In this document: positions 50,722 to 59,289 of the stretch, one piece after another
How positions within the stretch are numbered: position 1 is the first letter of the stretch
Layout: each line of letters opens with the position of its first letter
Assembly (NCBI GenBank): GCA_946414025.1
Contig: CAMKMX010000001.1
Location: 81,187 to 145,186, forward strand
DNA from: an uncultured Fibrobacter sp.
GTDB taxonomy: Bacteria > Fibrobacterota > Fibrobacteria > Fibrobacterales > Fibrobacteraceae
Direction: 5' to 3'
DNA: 64,000 bases
The notes under the pieces: model-generated
Databases searched by the model: none
Told to the model about the DNA's origin: nothing
Seen by the model: only the letters and a program-made list of their open reading frames with translations
Made by a program: the position numbers and the translations under genes

Positions 50722-51300
50722 TTAAAACCCAATTTCCAAATATGTTTTCAGGGTTGCCGCGACACGGAGCCTTTTTGCATATTCTATGAGTTTCGCGATG
50801 TTCCTGTCGGTGCGATGCAGATATGTCTTGAGAATTTCGGCGCATACATCCAGGCCGATTTTGTTGCGGTATTTGATGGCGTCGCAGACGGAGCGTTCCA
50901 GGTCGGTAACGCGTACCTTGTGACCATGAACCTCCGCTGTCGTGGTTCCAAACTCCAGCAGATGATCTGACCAGTAATAAAGCGTTACTGGAGGGAATTC
51001 GGGCAATACGAGTTTGCGTTTGCGCGGGATGGCGATGCAAAATGCGGAGGGAATTTGCGTTGTCAGCTCGTAATGCTCCCATGCGGAATACATGCACAGC
51101 ACGCCACCGGGCACAAGAACGTCAATGTCGAGCATGGTATCTGCCAGAGTGGCGGGCTTTGCAAACACTCCGGGACGCAGGCGGAGCAGCTCGCCAGACT
51201 GGACTTTTTGCAGGGCCTGGTGATACTGGTAAGCACTCATGTTTTCGCGGACCATGAAGTCTTCGGTGTAACCAATTTCTTTTCCGTTATATTTGGTCAT
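50722..51300 (-). CDS. abiEi: AbiEi-type antitoxin / transcriptional repressor
   Basis: 192 aa. The N-terminal winged helix (YQYHQALQKVQSGELLRLRPGVFAKPA) and C-terminal AbiEi_1-like domain (MYSAWEHYELTTQIP, AIPRKRKLVLPEFPPVTLYYWSDHLLEFGTTTAEVHGHKVRVTDLERSVCDAIKYRNKIG) are as in AbiEi. It represses the operon and blocks toxin action. Directly upstream of the ATG is TATATT-AAGGAT, so the -10 box is 6 nt from the start. It closes the island: core-like repeats and genes return after 51.3 kb. Confidence 0.88.
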   Translation of the reverse strand: MTKYNGKEIGYTEDFMVRENMSAYQYHQALQKVQSGELLRLRPGVFAKPATLADTMLDIDVLVPGGVLCMYSAWEHYELTTQIPSAFCIAIPRKRKLVLPEFPPVTLYYWSDHLLEFGTTTAEVHGHKVRVTDLERSVCDAIKYRNKIGLDVCAEILKTYLHRTDRNIAKLIEYAKRLRVAATLKTYLEIGF

Positions 51301-51370
51301 ATCCTTAATATAATATAATTACGGCAATTTTGCAAATATGCCGTAGAAAATTTAATATTCTTGGGGAAAC

Positions 51371-51397
51371 GAAAAATCCCCGGCTTTATGCCGGGGA
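51371..51397 (-). terminator. Rho-independent terminator
   Basis: Perfect TCCCCGGC-TTTAT-GCCGGGGA stem with five T on the reverse strand, after the PEGA protein gene. Confidence 0.88.
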
Positions 51398-51429
51398 ATT
51401 GAAATATCGCGGCGTTTGCGTTGCGAGAA

Positions 51430-51969
51430 TTACCTCTTGTACTTCTTGCCCTTGGAAGCGTCCAGGGTGACTTCGGCGGTTTCTTCGCCACGGACGGTCA
51501 CCAGTTCTTCGGCAGAGCGGCCGTTGCTGCATTCGGCACGGACAACATGGTCGCCGGCGTCAAGGCTCGTGATGGTGAGGGCGGCGCCGTCGGTCTTGTC
51601 GGCGTTGTCGCCGTCAACGTAGATGAGGCACTTGCCGGGGATGGTGGTCACCTTGATGTTGCCCTTGGGAATCTTGGTGCCGAAGTCGAACTTGTTGCGC
51701 TTGTCGTTGCCGGGCCACACGTTCACGCGCTGGTTCACCAGTTCGAAGCCCTGGTCAATCACCACCAGGGTCTGGCGGCCGGACTGGACGGACTGGTTTT
51801 CAATGGGGCTCTTGCCCAGAAGTTCGCCGCCCAGGTAAACGTCGCTGTTAGGCGGGTTGGTAATGATGGTCACGGTGGCAGCCTTGCCACGAGGAGGTGG
51901 ATCGTCGTCGGCGACGGCGGAGGTGAAAAGGAATGCGACCATCAAGGCCAGAATGTACAGTTTCTTCAT
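51430..51969 (-). CDS. Exported PEGA-domain protein
   Basis: 179 aa. Signal peptide MKKLYILALMVAFLFTSAVA. Residues about 32-100 are a PEGA-type domain (ATVTIITNPPNSDVYLGGELLGKSPIENQSVQSGRQTLVVIDQGFE), repeated less clearly at about 103-170 (GNIKVTTIPGKCLIYVDGD...AGDHVVRAECSNGR). PEGA domains sit in envelope proteins and are thought to bind ligands or proteins. The C-terminus is lysine-rich. Single gene with terminator. Confidence 0.75.
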   Translation of the reverse strand: MKKLYILALMVAFLFTSAVADDDPPPRGKAATVTIITNPPNSDVYLGGELLGKSPIENQSVQSGRQTLVVIDQGFELVNQRVNVWPGNDKRNKFDFGTKIPKGNIKVTTIPGKCLIYVDGDNADKTDGAALTITSLDAGDHVVRAECSNGRSAEELVTVRGEETAEVTLDASKGKKYKR

Positions 51970-52145
51970 GGATTACTCCTGTTTGTTTATATAAAACTCA
52001 GTTTTCTTGATGAATATAAATTTTTTTCTGCCAGAAAAACGGAAAAATGCCAAAAAAGCCCGAAAAGGCATAGCAAACAGCCCCAAAAGTCATTGAGAAT
52101 TACAATCAAGCGGCAATTGTCGCGGCTTTCGGTTTACGCTTTTTT

Positions 52146-52180
52146 CTGAACTCCGAATTCCGAACTCCGAATTCTGAATT
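52146..52180. repeat. GAATTCGGAGTTCGG-type short tandem repeat, reverse orientation
   Basis: GAACTCCGAATTCCGAACTC and following units, reverse complement of the array at 3481-3515, ending about 20 nt before the next start codon. Confidence 0.8.
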
Positions 52181-52198
52181 TTTTCTACATTCTCACCC

Positions 52199-53890
52199 AT
52201 GAAAGCCCTCTACCAGAAAATCCGCGTCTTTGACGGGAAAAGTTACGGCCTGTACCGCTCCCTCGCCGACAAGGCCTGGGATTTCGGCGACTTTACGCTG
52301 GAGTTTCTGCACGTGCAGGGCGACCCCTTTGCGCCGGCATCGCGGATTCTGGTGACCGCCCCCCTGCAGACCCTCGGTTACGGCGGGGAGTGGAGCGGCT
52401 CCTTCGAGCGCCGCCTGGCCATTTCGGACTATTTGCTCCGCAGGCTCAGCAAGAACGTGGCGGAGCGGTTCCCCGAAAAGAACGCCGCCATCGAGATGGA
52501 AGTTCCCGGGCCGGAAATGCTGGTGCGGAACGCCCTCTGGGTGGATAACGGCATGCTCCGGGCAAGCCTTGCGGTGCGGCTTCCCGGCGAGGGCCGCAAG
52601 ATCCAGGCGGAACTGGCGGCTGAAATTTTGACCATGACGCTCCCTGACCTGCTTTCGGCAAGCCTTTACTGCACTCCCGAAATTCTTGCGGGGGTGGAGG
52701 AAAGTTTCCAGGTGCTGGATGCCCGTCGCGCCATCCTGGAGGAACTTCCCGGGCGGGGCCTTGTGGCCTTCGTGCCCGACGGGGCGGTGCTTCCCAGGGA
52801 GTCGGGACTATCGGAGCGGCCGCTCTCGGGAGCGGTTCCTTTCAAGTCGCCCGAAGAACTGGCGGTGACTTTCGACATCGGCGGCAGGAGCATTCGCGGT
52901 ATGGGAATCCCGAAGGGCGTGACGGTCATAACCGGCGGCGCCTACCACGGAAAGTCCACCCTGCTCGACGCCCTGGTCCGTTCCGTCTATCCCCACGTTC
53001 CAGGCGACGGCCGCGAGGGAATCGCTGTGGAAGAATCCGCGTTCCGTGTGGGCGTCGAAGACGGACGCTACGTGCGGGAGACGGACATTTCCGCCATGGT
53101 GCGGGACCTGCCCGGCGGTGTGTCCACCAAGAATTTTTCTACCGAAAAGGCGTCGGGCTCTACCAGCGAGGCGGCGAACCTGCTGGAGGCCATGGAGATG
53201 GGCTCTAAGACCTTCCTCATCGACGAGGACTCTTCGGCGGTGAACTTCCTTATCCGCGATCGGCGCGTGCGGGCCCTGCTGGGCGACGACCGGGAGCCCC
53301 TGATTCCCCTTACCGACCGCATCCGCACCTTTGTGGATATGGGATTCAGCTTCATTCTGGTGGCGGGTGCCTGCGGAGACTTTTTGAGCCTTGCAGACAA
53401 CATCGTGGTGATGGCGGAATACAAGGCCGAATGCGGGAATTCGAAGGCGCGTGAGCTTTTCGGCGCCTGCGATATGGGTACGCAGGTCGAGCCTTCTGGA
53501 GGTGGTGCGACAGGCGCCGTTACGCTCCCTGTTCCTCGGTCCTTCGCCGAATTCGTGAAGCCCCTCTTGCCGAAGGTGCGGCCCGCTTCTGCCGTGGAGC
53601 GCCAGGTAAAGGTCAAGCTGAACGGCGACAGCCTGCTTCAGGTGGGCCTGCTTACGGCCGACGTTTCCAAGTGCGGCCTTCTGGTGGACAAGTCCCAAAG
53701 GCTTGGCGCCGGATACCTGGCGCTGAACCTGTGCCAGAATCCAGAAGATTCCGGCCTGCGGGAAATTGCAGACAAGCTATGCGAAAAGGTCCGCAACGTA
53801 GGGTTCCGCAATCTGCCTCAGGGCATGAGCCGCCCCATGAGCCTGCCCCGCGCCGTGGACGTGGTGGCGGTGCTGCTCAGGATGTGGTGA
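52199..53890 (+). CDS. ABC-class ATPase (COG3044 / PF09818 family)
   Basis: 563 aa. The N-terminal domain resembles COG3044 proteins (GDFTLEFLHVQGDPFAPASRILV). The ATPase core has Walker A GGAYHGKSTLL near residue 245, the segment 'GREGIAVEESAFRVGVEDGRYV', STSEAANLLEAME as the signature helix and Walker B TFLIDEDSSAVNFLIRD, then 'PLTDRIRTFVDMGFSFILVAGACGDFLSLAD'. Structures of relatives show a toroidal dimer; RNA or nucleotide roles have been proposed but the bacterial role is not known to me. No Shine-Dalgarno; TACATT lies 7 nt before the ATG. Confidence 0.85.
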   Translation: MKALYQKIRVFDGKSYGLYRSLADKAWDFGDFTLEFLHVQGDPFAPASRILVTAPLQTLGYGGEWSGSFERRLAISDYLLRRLSKNVAERFPEKNAAIEMEVPGPEMLVRNALWVDNGMLRASLAVRLPGEGRKIQAELAAEILTMTLPDLLSASLYCTPEILAGVEESFQVLDARRAILEELPGRGLVAFVPDGAVLPRESGLSERPLSGAVPFKSPEELAVTFDIGGRSIRGMGIPKGVTVITGGAYHGKSTLLDALVRSVYPHVPGDGREGIAVEESAFRVGVEDGRYVRETDISAMVRDLPGGVSTKNFSTEKASGSTSEAANLLEAMEMGSKTFLIDEDSSAVNFLIRDRRVRALLGDDREPLIPLTDRIRTFVDMGFSFILVAGACGDFLSLADNIVVMAEYKAECGNSKARELFGACDMGTQVEPSGGGATGAVTLPVPRSFAEFVKPLLPKVRPASAVERQVKVKLNGDSLLQVGLLTADVSKCGLLVDKSQRLGAGYLALNLCQNPEDSGLREIADKLCEKVRNVGFRNLPQGMSRPMSLPRAVDVVAVLLRMW

Positions 53891-54075
53891 TTGTAATCTG
53901 CCTAATTATGTGTATCCGTTGTTGAAAAAGGCAACGGTTGTTTGCAAAATGAGAGGCACTTGGCTCACCCCCTTGTTTTTTGCATTCGAGTTTGATATAT
54001 TGTAAGCAGGACCCACTTGGGGGTGCCGCCCCGGCCTGGCCGGATTACCATATGGAAAAAAGCAAAAGAGGAACT

Positions 54076-54294
54076 ATGGCTCGCGAAATTCGAGAGACCC
54101 CTATTTTGTTCGGTGAGGATGCTCGCCGATTTTTAGCCCGTATGGAAGAGCGGCGCACCGAATCTCCGGAAGCTCGTGCCCGTCGTCTGCGGGATTACGA
54201 GTTTATGAAAAAGGCTTACGAACTTGGTATGCAAGAGAAGCGTGCCCGGGAAGCAGCCAATGGAGGTGTGGATCCATGGTTCAAGAAAGCATAG
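54076..54294 (+). CDS. Putative antitoxin paired with a GNAT toxin remnant
   Basis: 72 aa from the ATG at 54076 (GAGGAA upstream). It is highly charged and helical (REIRETPILFGEDARRFLARMEERRTESPEARARRLRDYEFMKKAYELG) without a recognised DNA-binding fold. It overlaps the start of a degenerate GNAT-type gene, an order typical of small antitoxin plus acetyltransferase toxin. The gene is intact while the toxin is not. Assignment as an antitoxin rests on context. Confidence 0.6.
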   Translation: MAREIRETPILFGEDARRFLARMEERRTESPEARARRLRDYEFMKKAYELGMQEKRAREAANGGVDPWFKKA

Positions 54295-54449
54295 AAAAAT
54301 ACAGGTTTATACGTTTAAATGAGAACAACGTGGTTGAAAGCTTTGACTGCGGAGACCAGGACTTAAACGATTTCCAGTTCATGAATGCCGAAGACACGGA
54401 CCCTCACACCCGCATGATGTATTTTGACCTGAAAGATATCGTGGACTAG
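54276..54449 (+). pseudogene. GNAT-type toxin with an internal deletion
   Basis: A 57-codon ORF below the usual cut-off. It starts MVQESIEKYRFIRLNENNVV, ESFDCGDQDLNDF, the N-terminus of tRNA-acetylating GNAT toxins, and then jumps to EDTDPHTRMMYFDLKDIVD, which reads like the C-terminus of the same family. The whole acetyl-CoA-binding core of about 110 residues is missing, so it cannot be active. The frame is kept across the deletion. It overlaps the preceding antitoxin-like gene by 19 bp. Confidence 0.65.
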
Positions 54450-54468
54450 GTTCTGCGATTTTTCTCTA

Positions 54469-55626
54469 TTACGCCAGTTCCTTCGCCAGCTGTTTCAAGG
54501 CGGCCAGGGATTCGGCAGAAAGGGAACTCTTTACCGTCACCGTGGTTTCGCACAAGGTAACATTCTTGAGGGTGGACAGGATTTCGGTCATCTTTTTTGC
54601 GGCCATGGGGGCCCAGGTGCCGTTCTCCACGATTCCCACCTTGCGGTTGCTGTAGTTCTTTGCCTTCAGGTGGTTCAAGAAATTTTCCGTCACGGGGAAA
54701 AGTCCTGCGTCGTAGGTGGGAGCCATCACTACCATGCGGTCGTAGCGGAAGGCGTCTTCGATGACTTCGGCCATGTCGCTCCGGGCAAGGTCGGAGACTA
54801 CGACCTTTGGCACTCCGGCACCTTCAAGCTCTTTCGCGAGAACCTGTGCCGCCTTGGCGGTGTGTCCGTAGATGGAGGCGTAGGCGACAAGCACGCCGGT
54901 GTCTTCGGGAGCGTAGCTGCTCCAGGTGTTGTACTTGCCGATGTAGTATTCCAGGTTTTCTGCAAGCACGGGACCATGCAGCGGGCAGATGGTCTTGACG
55001 CCCAGGGGCGCCACCTTCTTGAGCACCGCCTGCACCTGGTTTCCGTACTTGCCCACGATGTTAAAATAGTAACGCCTGGCTTCGCAGGCCCAGTCGTCGG
55101 GATCGGCGTCGTAGATGCCGAACTTGCCGAAGGCGTCGGCAGAGAACAGCACCTTTTCGGTCTGCTCAAAGCTGAACAGCACCTCGGGCCAGTGAACCAT
55201 GGGAGCGCCGATGAACTGCAAGGTATGCTTGCCCAGGGCAAGAGTGTCGCCTTCCTTGACAGTAAGTTTTTTCACGTCGGCAGGGAGTTCCATGAACTGC
55301 GGGAGCAGCGCAAACGCCTTGGCGCTTGCTACAAGAGTGGCATCGGGGTATAGCGCCACGAACTGGGCGATTCCGCCGGCGTGGTCCGGTTCCAGGTGGT
55401 GGATAATCAGGTAGTCGGGTTTGCGCCCTGCAAGGGCCGCCTGCAGGCCCGCCATCCATTCCGTAACCTTGCGGCTATCTACCGTGTCAGTCACGGCAAT
55501 CTTTTCGTCGTCAATTACAAAGGAGTTGTAGGCCATGCCCGCAGGCACCACGTACTGTCCTTCGAAAAGGTCGATGTCCGTGTCGTCTACGCCAATGTAC
55601 TTGATGGAATTGCTAAAGTTTTTCAT
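54469..55626 (-). CDS. FprA-type flavodiiron protein (A-type flavoprotein)
   Basis: 385 aa. The N-terminal metallo-beta-lactamase-like diiron domain has HHLEPDHAG (H-x-E-x-D-H), PMVHWPEVLF, LFSADAFGKFG and CPLHGPV, all the usual iron ligands. The C-terminal flavodoxin domain (GVLVAYASIYGHTAKAAQVLAKEL, MVVMAPTYDAGLFP, VGIVENGTWAP) binds FMN. It reduces oxygen and/or nitric oxide to protect an anaerobe and pairs functionally with rubrerythrin. GAGG precedes the ATG. Confidence 0.93.
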   Translation of the reverse strand: MKNFSNSIKYIGVDDTDIDLFEGQYVVPAGMAYNSFVIDDEKIAVTDTVDSRKVTEWMAGLQAALAGRKPDYLIIHHLEPDHAGGIAQFVALYPDATLVASAKAFALLPQFMELPADVKKLTVKEGDTLALGKHTLQFIGAPMVHWPEVLFSFEQTEKVLFSADAFGKFGIYDADPDDWACEARRYYFNIVGKYGNQVQAVLKKVAPLGVKTICPLHGPVLAENLEYYIGKYNTWSSYAPEDTGVLVAYASIYGHTAKAAQVLAKELEGAGVPKVVVSDLARSDMAEVIEDAFRYDRMVVMAPTYDAGLFPVTENFLNHLKAKNYSNRKVGIVENGTWAPMAAKKMTEILSTLKNVTLCETTVTVKSSLSAESLAALKQLAKELA

Positions 55627-55640
55627 GTAAGCCTCGTGAA

Positions 55641-56426
55641 CTAGTAGTAAAAATTCATGTTGAACCAGCCTGTCTTTCCGTCAGCGGAAATGGCAATGCC
55701 ACAGGCTACTTTGGAGTAGCTGTTTTTCATGTTCAGATAATGACCTATCTGCTTATATTCCGTGATCCCTTGTTCTACCTTGGCCTTCTCGTTTTCCCAC
55801 ATGGCCATCTCATAATACTGGACAGCTCCCGTAGCGTTCGATCTCCAGGATGTGGAGAAGTTCGGGCCTGAATTTTGTGCGCTTTCTCCGCAGTCGCCAA
55901 AGTGTCCGTGGGCTGCATTGTCTGCCATATCCGCTGCGGCCTGGTCAATGGCGCACTGCTGCTTTTCGGCATCGGCAAGGGTCATGGGCTCCAGGTCTTC
56001 TGTAGCGCGGTATTCGTTCAGCAACTTCAGGCATTCATCTCTCCAGCCTTCATCGATGAAGGGCTGTGTCAATTCGTAATCCAGAAGCGGTGTCAAGGTG
56101 GATGCTGTAGAAGACGGAGTTGTCGTTCCGGCTGATTCGGGTGTTGTCCCGGAAGATTCAGATGTCGGTGTATCAGAAGATTCCGTAGAAGTCGGTTCCG
56201 TCGATTCAGCGGACTCAGGTACAGTCGTTTCCGAAGATTCCGGCAAGGCGAAGGACGAAGACGAATAGTCTTCGTTGTCGTCATTTCCTGGATCTGACTG
56301 ATTCTCTCCGGTTTCAGTCTGGACCTGCGCCTGTCCTGCATCTGCAGGGTTGCTGGTAGAACTGTCGCAAGCAGCCAAGGCAAACGCAGCAAAGGCGATT
56401 GCAAAATAACCCAATCCCTTTTTCAT
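55641..56426 (-). CDS. CAP/SCP-domain lipoprotein with long serine/threonine/proline linker
   Basis: 261 aa. Lipobox LAAC at about 20. Residues 25-110 are a low-complexity S/T/E/P linker. The CAP domain has WRDECLKLLNEYRATEDLEPM, 'CAIDQAAADMADNAAHGHFGDCGESAQN' and the closing ACGIAISADGKTGWFNMNFYY. Bacterial CAP proteins are of uncertain activity. The next gene upstream (56463-56993) is a paralogue with the same CAP core but almost no linker, so the pair arose by tandem duplication; spacing is 36 nt. Confidence 0.88.
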   Translation of the reverse strand: MKKGLGYFAIAFAAFALAACDSSTSNPADAGQAQVQTETGENQSDPGNDDNEDYSSSSFALPESSETTVPESAESTEPTSTESSDTPTSESSGTTPESAGTTTPSSTASTLTPLLDYELTQPFIDEGWRDECLKLLNEYRATEDLEPMTLADAEKQQCAIDQAAADMADNAAHGHFGDCGESAQNSGPNFSTSWRSNATGAVQYYEMAMWENEKAKVEQGITEYKQIGHYLNMKNSYSKVACGIAISADGKTGWFNMNFYY

Positions 56427-56462
56427 CTTTTCCTCTGTATGTTGAGAAATACCTAGTGAGAA

Positions 56463-56993
56463 TTAGTAGAAGTTGACATTAAACCAACCGGTAGTTCCGT
56501 CTTCGGATACTGCGATACCGCAGGCGACCTTGGTGTAGTCACCCCGCATATTCTTGTAGTGCCCGATGTAGGGGTAGTCTTCGTCCTTGTCCAGGTCTCG
56601 CTCCCCGCGTTCTACCAGTTCCTTTTCGCTCCACATCATGTCCAGATAGTACTTGGCCACGTCGGCAGCCTTGCGACCGTTGGCCATGGAGGCGTTGGGA
56701 CCGGAATTCTGCGCCCATTCACCACATTCCTTGAAATGCCCGTGGGCCTTGTTAGACTTGAGGTCCGCGGCGGACTGCTCGTCGGCGCATTTCTGCTTTT
56801 CTTCGTCGGCAAGGGCGACGGGTTTAAGGTTTTCGGTGGCGCGGTACTCGTTGATAATCTCCAGGCACTGTTCGCGCCAGCCTGCTTCGTCCATGCCGGC
56901 GGTGACAGGCGTGCCGGAGCTGGAATCATCGGAACAGCCCGTGAATAGGGCAGCGGCACAGATGGCAGAGGTGATACTGATTTTGCAGAACAT
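56463..56993 (-). CDS. CAP/SCP-domain lipoprotein, paralogue with short linker
   Basis: 176 aa from the ATG at 56993; the longer reading to 57488 runs over the opposite-strand anti-sigma gene and is rejected. Signal MFCKISITSAICAAALFTGC with lipobox FTGC. The CAP domain: GWREQCLEIINEYRATENLKPVALADEEKQKCADEQ, KAHGHFKECGEWAQNSGPNAS, ACGIAVSEDGTTGWFNVNFY. Cysteine and histidine positions match the downstream paralogue. Both end in a tyrosine-rich NFY. Confidence 0.88.
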   Translation of the reverse strand: MFCKISITSAICAAALFTGCSDDSSSGTPVTAGMDEAGWREQCLEIINEYRATENLKPVALADEEKQKCADEQSAADLKSNKAHGHFKECGEWAQNSGPNASMANGRKAADVAKYYLDMMWSEKELVERGERDLDKDEDYPYIGHYKNMRGDYTKVACGIAVSEDGTTGWFNVNFY

Positions 56994-57074
56994 GTTTATA
57001 AACACTCCCTTGAAATATTTAACATCAATGTAAATAAAAAAATGGTTCATGTGTGATTCTAGAAAAAATCGGAC

Positions 57075-57102
57075 TTGACACCTAAGTCCTAATGAGTATA
57101 TT
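57075..57102 (+). promoter_or_regulatory. Sigma-70-like promoter of the anti-sigma/STAS pair
   Basis: TTGACA (57075-57080), 16-nt spacer, TATATT (57097-57102), then 11 nt to the ATG. The predicted leader is only a few nucleotides and has no Shine-Dalgarno. Confidence 0.65.
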
Positions 57103-57113
57103 TTGCCATAATC

Positions 57114-57521
57114 ATGGCCGCAAAAGAAATAACAGTCGATGCCGCTCTCGAAAAAGGTGAAGAACTGACCGCCTTCGTGGAGTCCATGCTGGAGCCATAC
57201 GACCCCTCGCCCAAGGCGACTGTCCAGGTGGACGTGGCCATCGACGAGGTGTTCAGCAACATCGTCATGTATTCCGGAGCCAAGACCGTAACGGTGGTCG
57301 CCAACCTGGATGAGCCTACGTCCGTGTTCTCGCTTACCTTTATAGACAAAGGAAATCCCTACAATCCCCTGGAAAAAGAGGATCCGGACGTTTCCCTGCC
57401 TGTGGAGGAGCGGGAAATTGGGGGTCTGGGCATCTTTTTGGTGAAGAAAACCATGGATGACGTGCACTACGAACGCAAGGCCGACCAAAATTATTTTACT
57501 ATTTACAAGAAAATTAAGTAG
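57114..57521 (+). CDS. RsbW-like anti-sigma factor / serine-protein kinase
   Basis: 135 aa. GHKL ATPase of the RsbW/SpoIIAB type: 'VDVAIDEVFSNIVMYSG' (N box with E and N), FIDKGNPYNPL (D of the G1 box), and EIGGLGIFLVKKTMDDVHYER (G2 box). It would bind a sigma factor or phosphorylate the STAS partner encoded 9 nt downstream. No sigma factor or PP2C phosphatase gene is adjacent, so the rest of the partner-switch lies elsewhere. Confidence 0.88.
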   Translation: MAAKEITVDAALEKGEELTAFVESMLEPYDPSPKATVQVDVAIDEVFSNIVMYSGAKTVTVVANLDEPTSVFSLTFIDKGNPYNPLEKEDPDVSLPVEEREIGGLGIFLVKKTMDDVHYERKADQNYFTIYKKIK

Positions 57522-57530
57522 AGGTACAAG

Positions 57531-57827
57531 ATGAAAATCGAACAGACTCGTGACAATTCCACATTGACCCTGGCTTTAGAAGGTCGTCTGGATACCATTA
57601 CCGCTCCCGAGCTGGAGCAGGTCGTCAATGCGAACCTGGAAGGGCTCACTGCCTTGATTTTTGACTTTGCCAAGCTGGAATACGTGTCCTCTGCCGGACT
57701 CCGCGTGCTGCTCAGCGCCCAGAAGAAGATGAACAAGCAGGGCAAGATGGAAGTCAAGAATGTTTGCGCCGAAATCATGGAAGTCCTGGACATCACAGGT
57801 TTCAGCGATATCTTGACGATTGTCTAG
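57531..57827 (+). CDS. STAS-domain anti-sigma factor antagonist (RsbV-like)
   Basis: 98 aa. STAS fold: TLTLALEGRLDTITAPELEQVV, LIFDFAKLEYVSSAGLRVLL with the phosphorylatable serine of SSAGLR, and a C-terminal helix (EVLDITGFSDILTIV). When unphosphorylated it should bind the RsbW-like protein and free its target. Its 3' end overlaps the convergent symporter gene by 4 bp, with no terminator between them. Confidence 0.92.
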   Translation: MKIEQTRDNSTLTLALEGRLDTITAPELEQVVNANLEGLTALIFDFAKLEYVSSAGLRVLLSAQKKMNKQGKMEVKNVCAEIMEVLDITGFSDILTIV

Positions 57828-59242
57828 AAAATCTTTGCCGCCAGTTCAGGTGCGAACTTGGACAGGTAACCCTGGGCGAGCAGGATCGTTATCAGGGCGG
57901 GCAATATCCACTTGAAATAAATCTTGATGAGTGTGTGGCGAGGGAGTTTCAATCCCTCGCCTGCGTTCATTTCGTCAAAGAACTTTTCTTGTCCCCAGCC
58001 GTAACGGCTGCTGCAGAACACCACCATGAATATGGCGCCTGCGGGTAGCATGGTGTTGCTCACGATAAAGTCTTCCAGGTCCAGCACGCAGCTGCCGGGG
58101 CCAAAGGGCTCGAACCCCGAAAGCACGTTGAACCCGAGGGCGCAGGGGAGCGACATCAGGAACACCGCGACCATATTCCAGTAGGCCACCTTCCGGCGCT
58201 TGAAGCCCTTCAGGTCCATCCAGAAGGCCACGATGTTTTCAAACACGGCAATAAGTGTGGAGAGTGCCGCGAAGGACATGAACAGGAAGAACGCCGCCCC
58301 GCAGAACCGGCCCGCGGGCATCAGAGCGAACACGTTGGACAAAGTAACGAAGATGAGTCCGGGCCCTTGCGCCGGAGACTGCCCGAAGGCAAAGCAGGAG
58401 GGGATAATGATAAGGCCCGCCACTAGGGCCACGACTGTATCCAGCGCGCAGATGCTGGCGGCCTCCTTGGTCAGGGAATGCTGCCGCTTGATATAACTGC
58501 CAAAAATCATCATGCTGCCGATACCGATACTCAGGGTAAAGAAGGCATGGGCAAATGCGGCGAAGATGGCATCTCCCACGCCCTTGCCGGACTGGGTCAG
58601 TCGTTCCAGGGAAGGCAGCAGGTAGAATTCTAGGCCTTTGCCGGCCCCGGGAAGCGTCACCGCACGAATGGCAAGCAGAATCATGATGACAAACAGCGCA
58701 ATCATCATCTTCTTGGTAATGCGCTCCACTCCCTTTTGGAGCCCGAGGGACACGATGCCGAGACCCATGACGATGGCGACGGTCATCCAGAAAATCAGGA
58801 GGGGCGGGTTCGAAAGCATCTCGCCGAAACCGCTTGCAATCTGGTCTGGCGTGCCCTTCAAGAATTCGCCGTCGGTGAGCATCTTGTAGAAATAGAAGAA
58901 CATCCAGCCCGTGACTACGGAGTAGAACGCCATCAAGATGTAGTTGGAGGCGATCAGCGGGAACTTTGCCCAGTGCCACTTGGTGCCCTGCTTTTCGAGA
59001 CGGTCAAAGGCCATGCCGACACCGCTTTTTCCGCCACGGCCGATGGCCAGTTCCGCCATGAGCACCGGGAGCCCGAGAAACAGCAGGAACCCGAGATAGG
59101 GAAGCACAAAGGCCGCACCACCGTATTGCCCTGCGATGTAGGGGAAACGCCACACGTTGCCAAGGCCAATGGCACAGCCTGCGGCAATCAGCAAAAATCC
59201 AAGTCTTGTCTTAAAAGTCTCGCGTTCTCTTTTGTGTTCCAT
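57824..59242 (-). CDS. Neurotransmitter:sodium symporter (NSS/SNF) family transporter
   Basis: 472 aa with about twelve transmembrane helices. The start RLGFLLIAAGCAIGLGNVWRFPYIAGQYGGAAFVLPYL is diagnostic (GxAxGLGNxWRFPY, substrate and Na+ site in TM1). 'HAFFTLSIGIGSMMIFGSY' in TM6 and 'FFLFMSFAALSTLIAVFE' also fit. Bacterial relatives (LeuT, TnaT, MhsT) import amino acids with sodium. The substrate is unknown. Confidence 0.92.
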   Translation of the reverse strand: MEHKRERETFKTRLGFLLIAAGCAIGLGNVWRFPYIAGQYGGAAFVLPYLGFLLFLGLPVLMAELAIGRGGKSGVGMAFDRLEKQGTKWHWAKFPLIASNYILMAFYSVVTGWMFFYFYKMLTDGEFLKGTPDQIASGFGEMLSNPPLLIFWMTVAIVMGLGIVSLGLQKGVERITKKMMIALFVIMILLAIRAVTLPGAGKGLEFYLLPSLERLTQSGKGVGDAIFAAFAHAFFTLSIGIGSMMIFGSYIKRQHSLTKEAASICALDTVVALVAGLIIIPSCFAFGQSPAQGPGLIFVTLSNVFALMPAGRFCGAAFFLFMSFAALSTLIAVFENIVAFWMDLKGFKRRKVAYWNMVAVFLMSLPCALGFNVLSGFEPFGPGSCVLDLEDFIVSNTMLPAGAIFMVVFCSSRYGWGQEKFFDEMNAGEGLKLPRHTLIKIYFKWILPALITILLAQGYLSKFAPELAAKIF

Positions 59243-59289
59243 AAATCTAATGATAATAAAAAACGCGCGCGAATTATATATTTACACCT

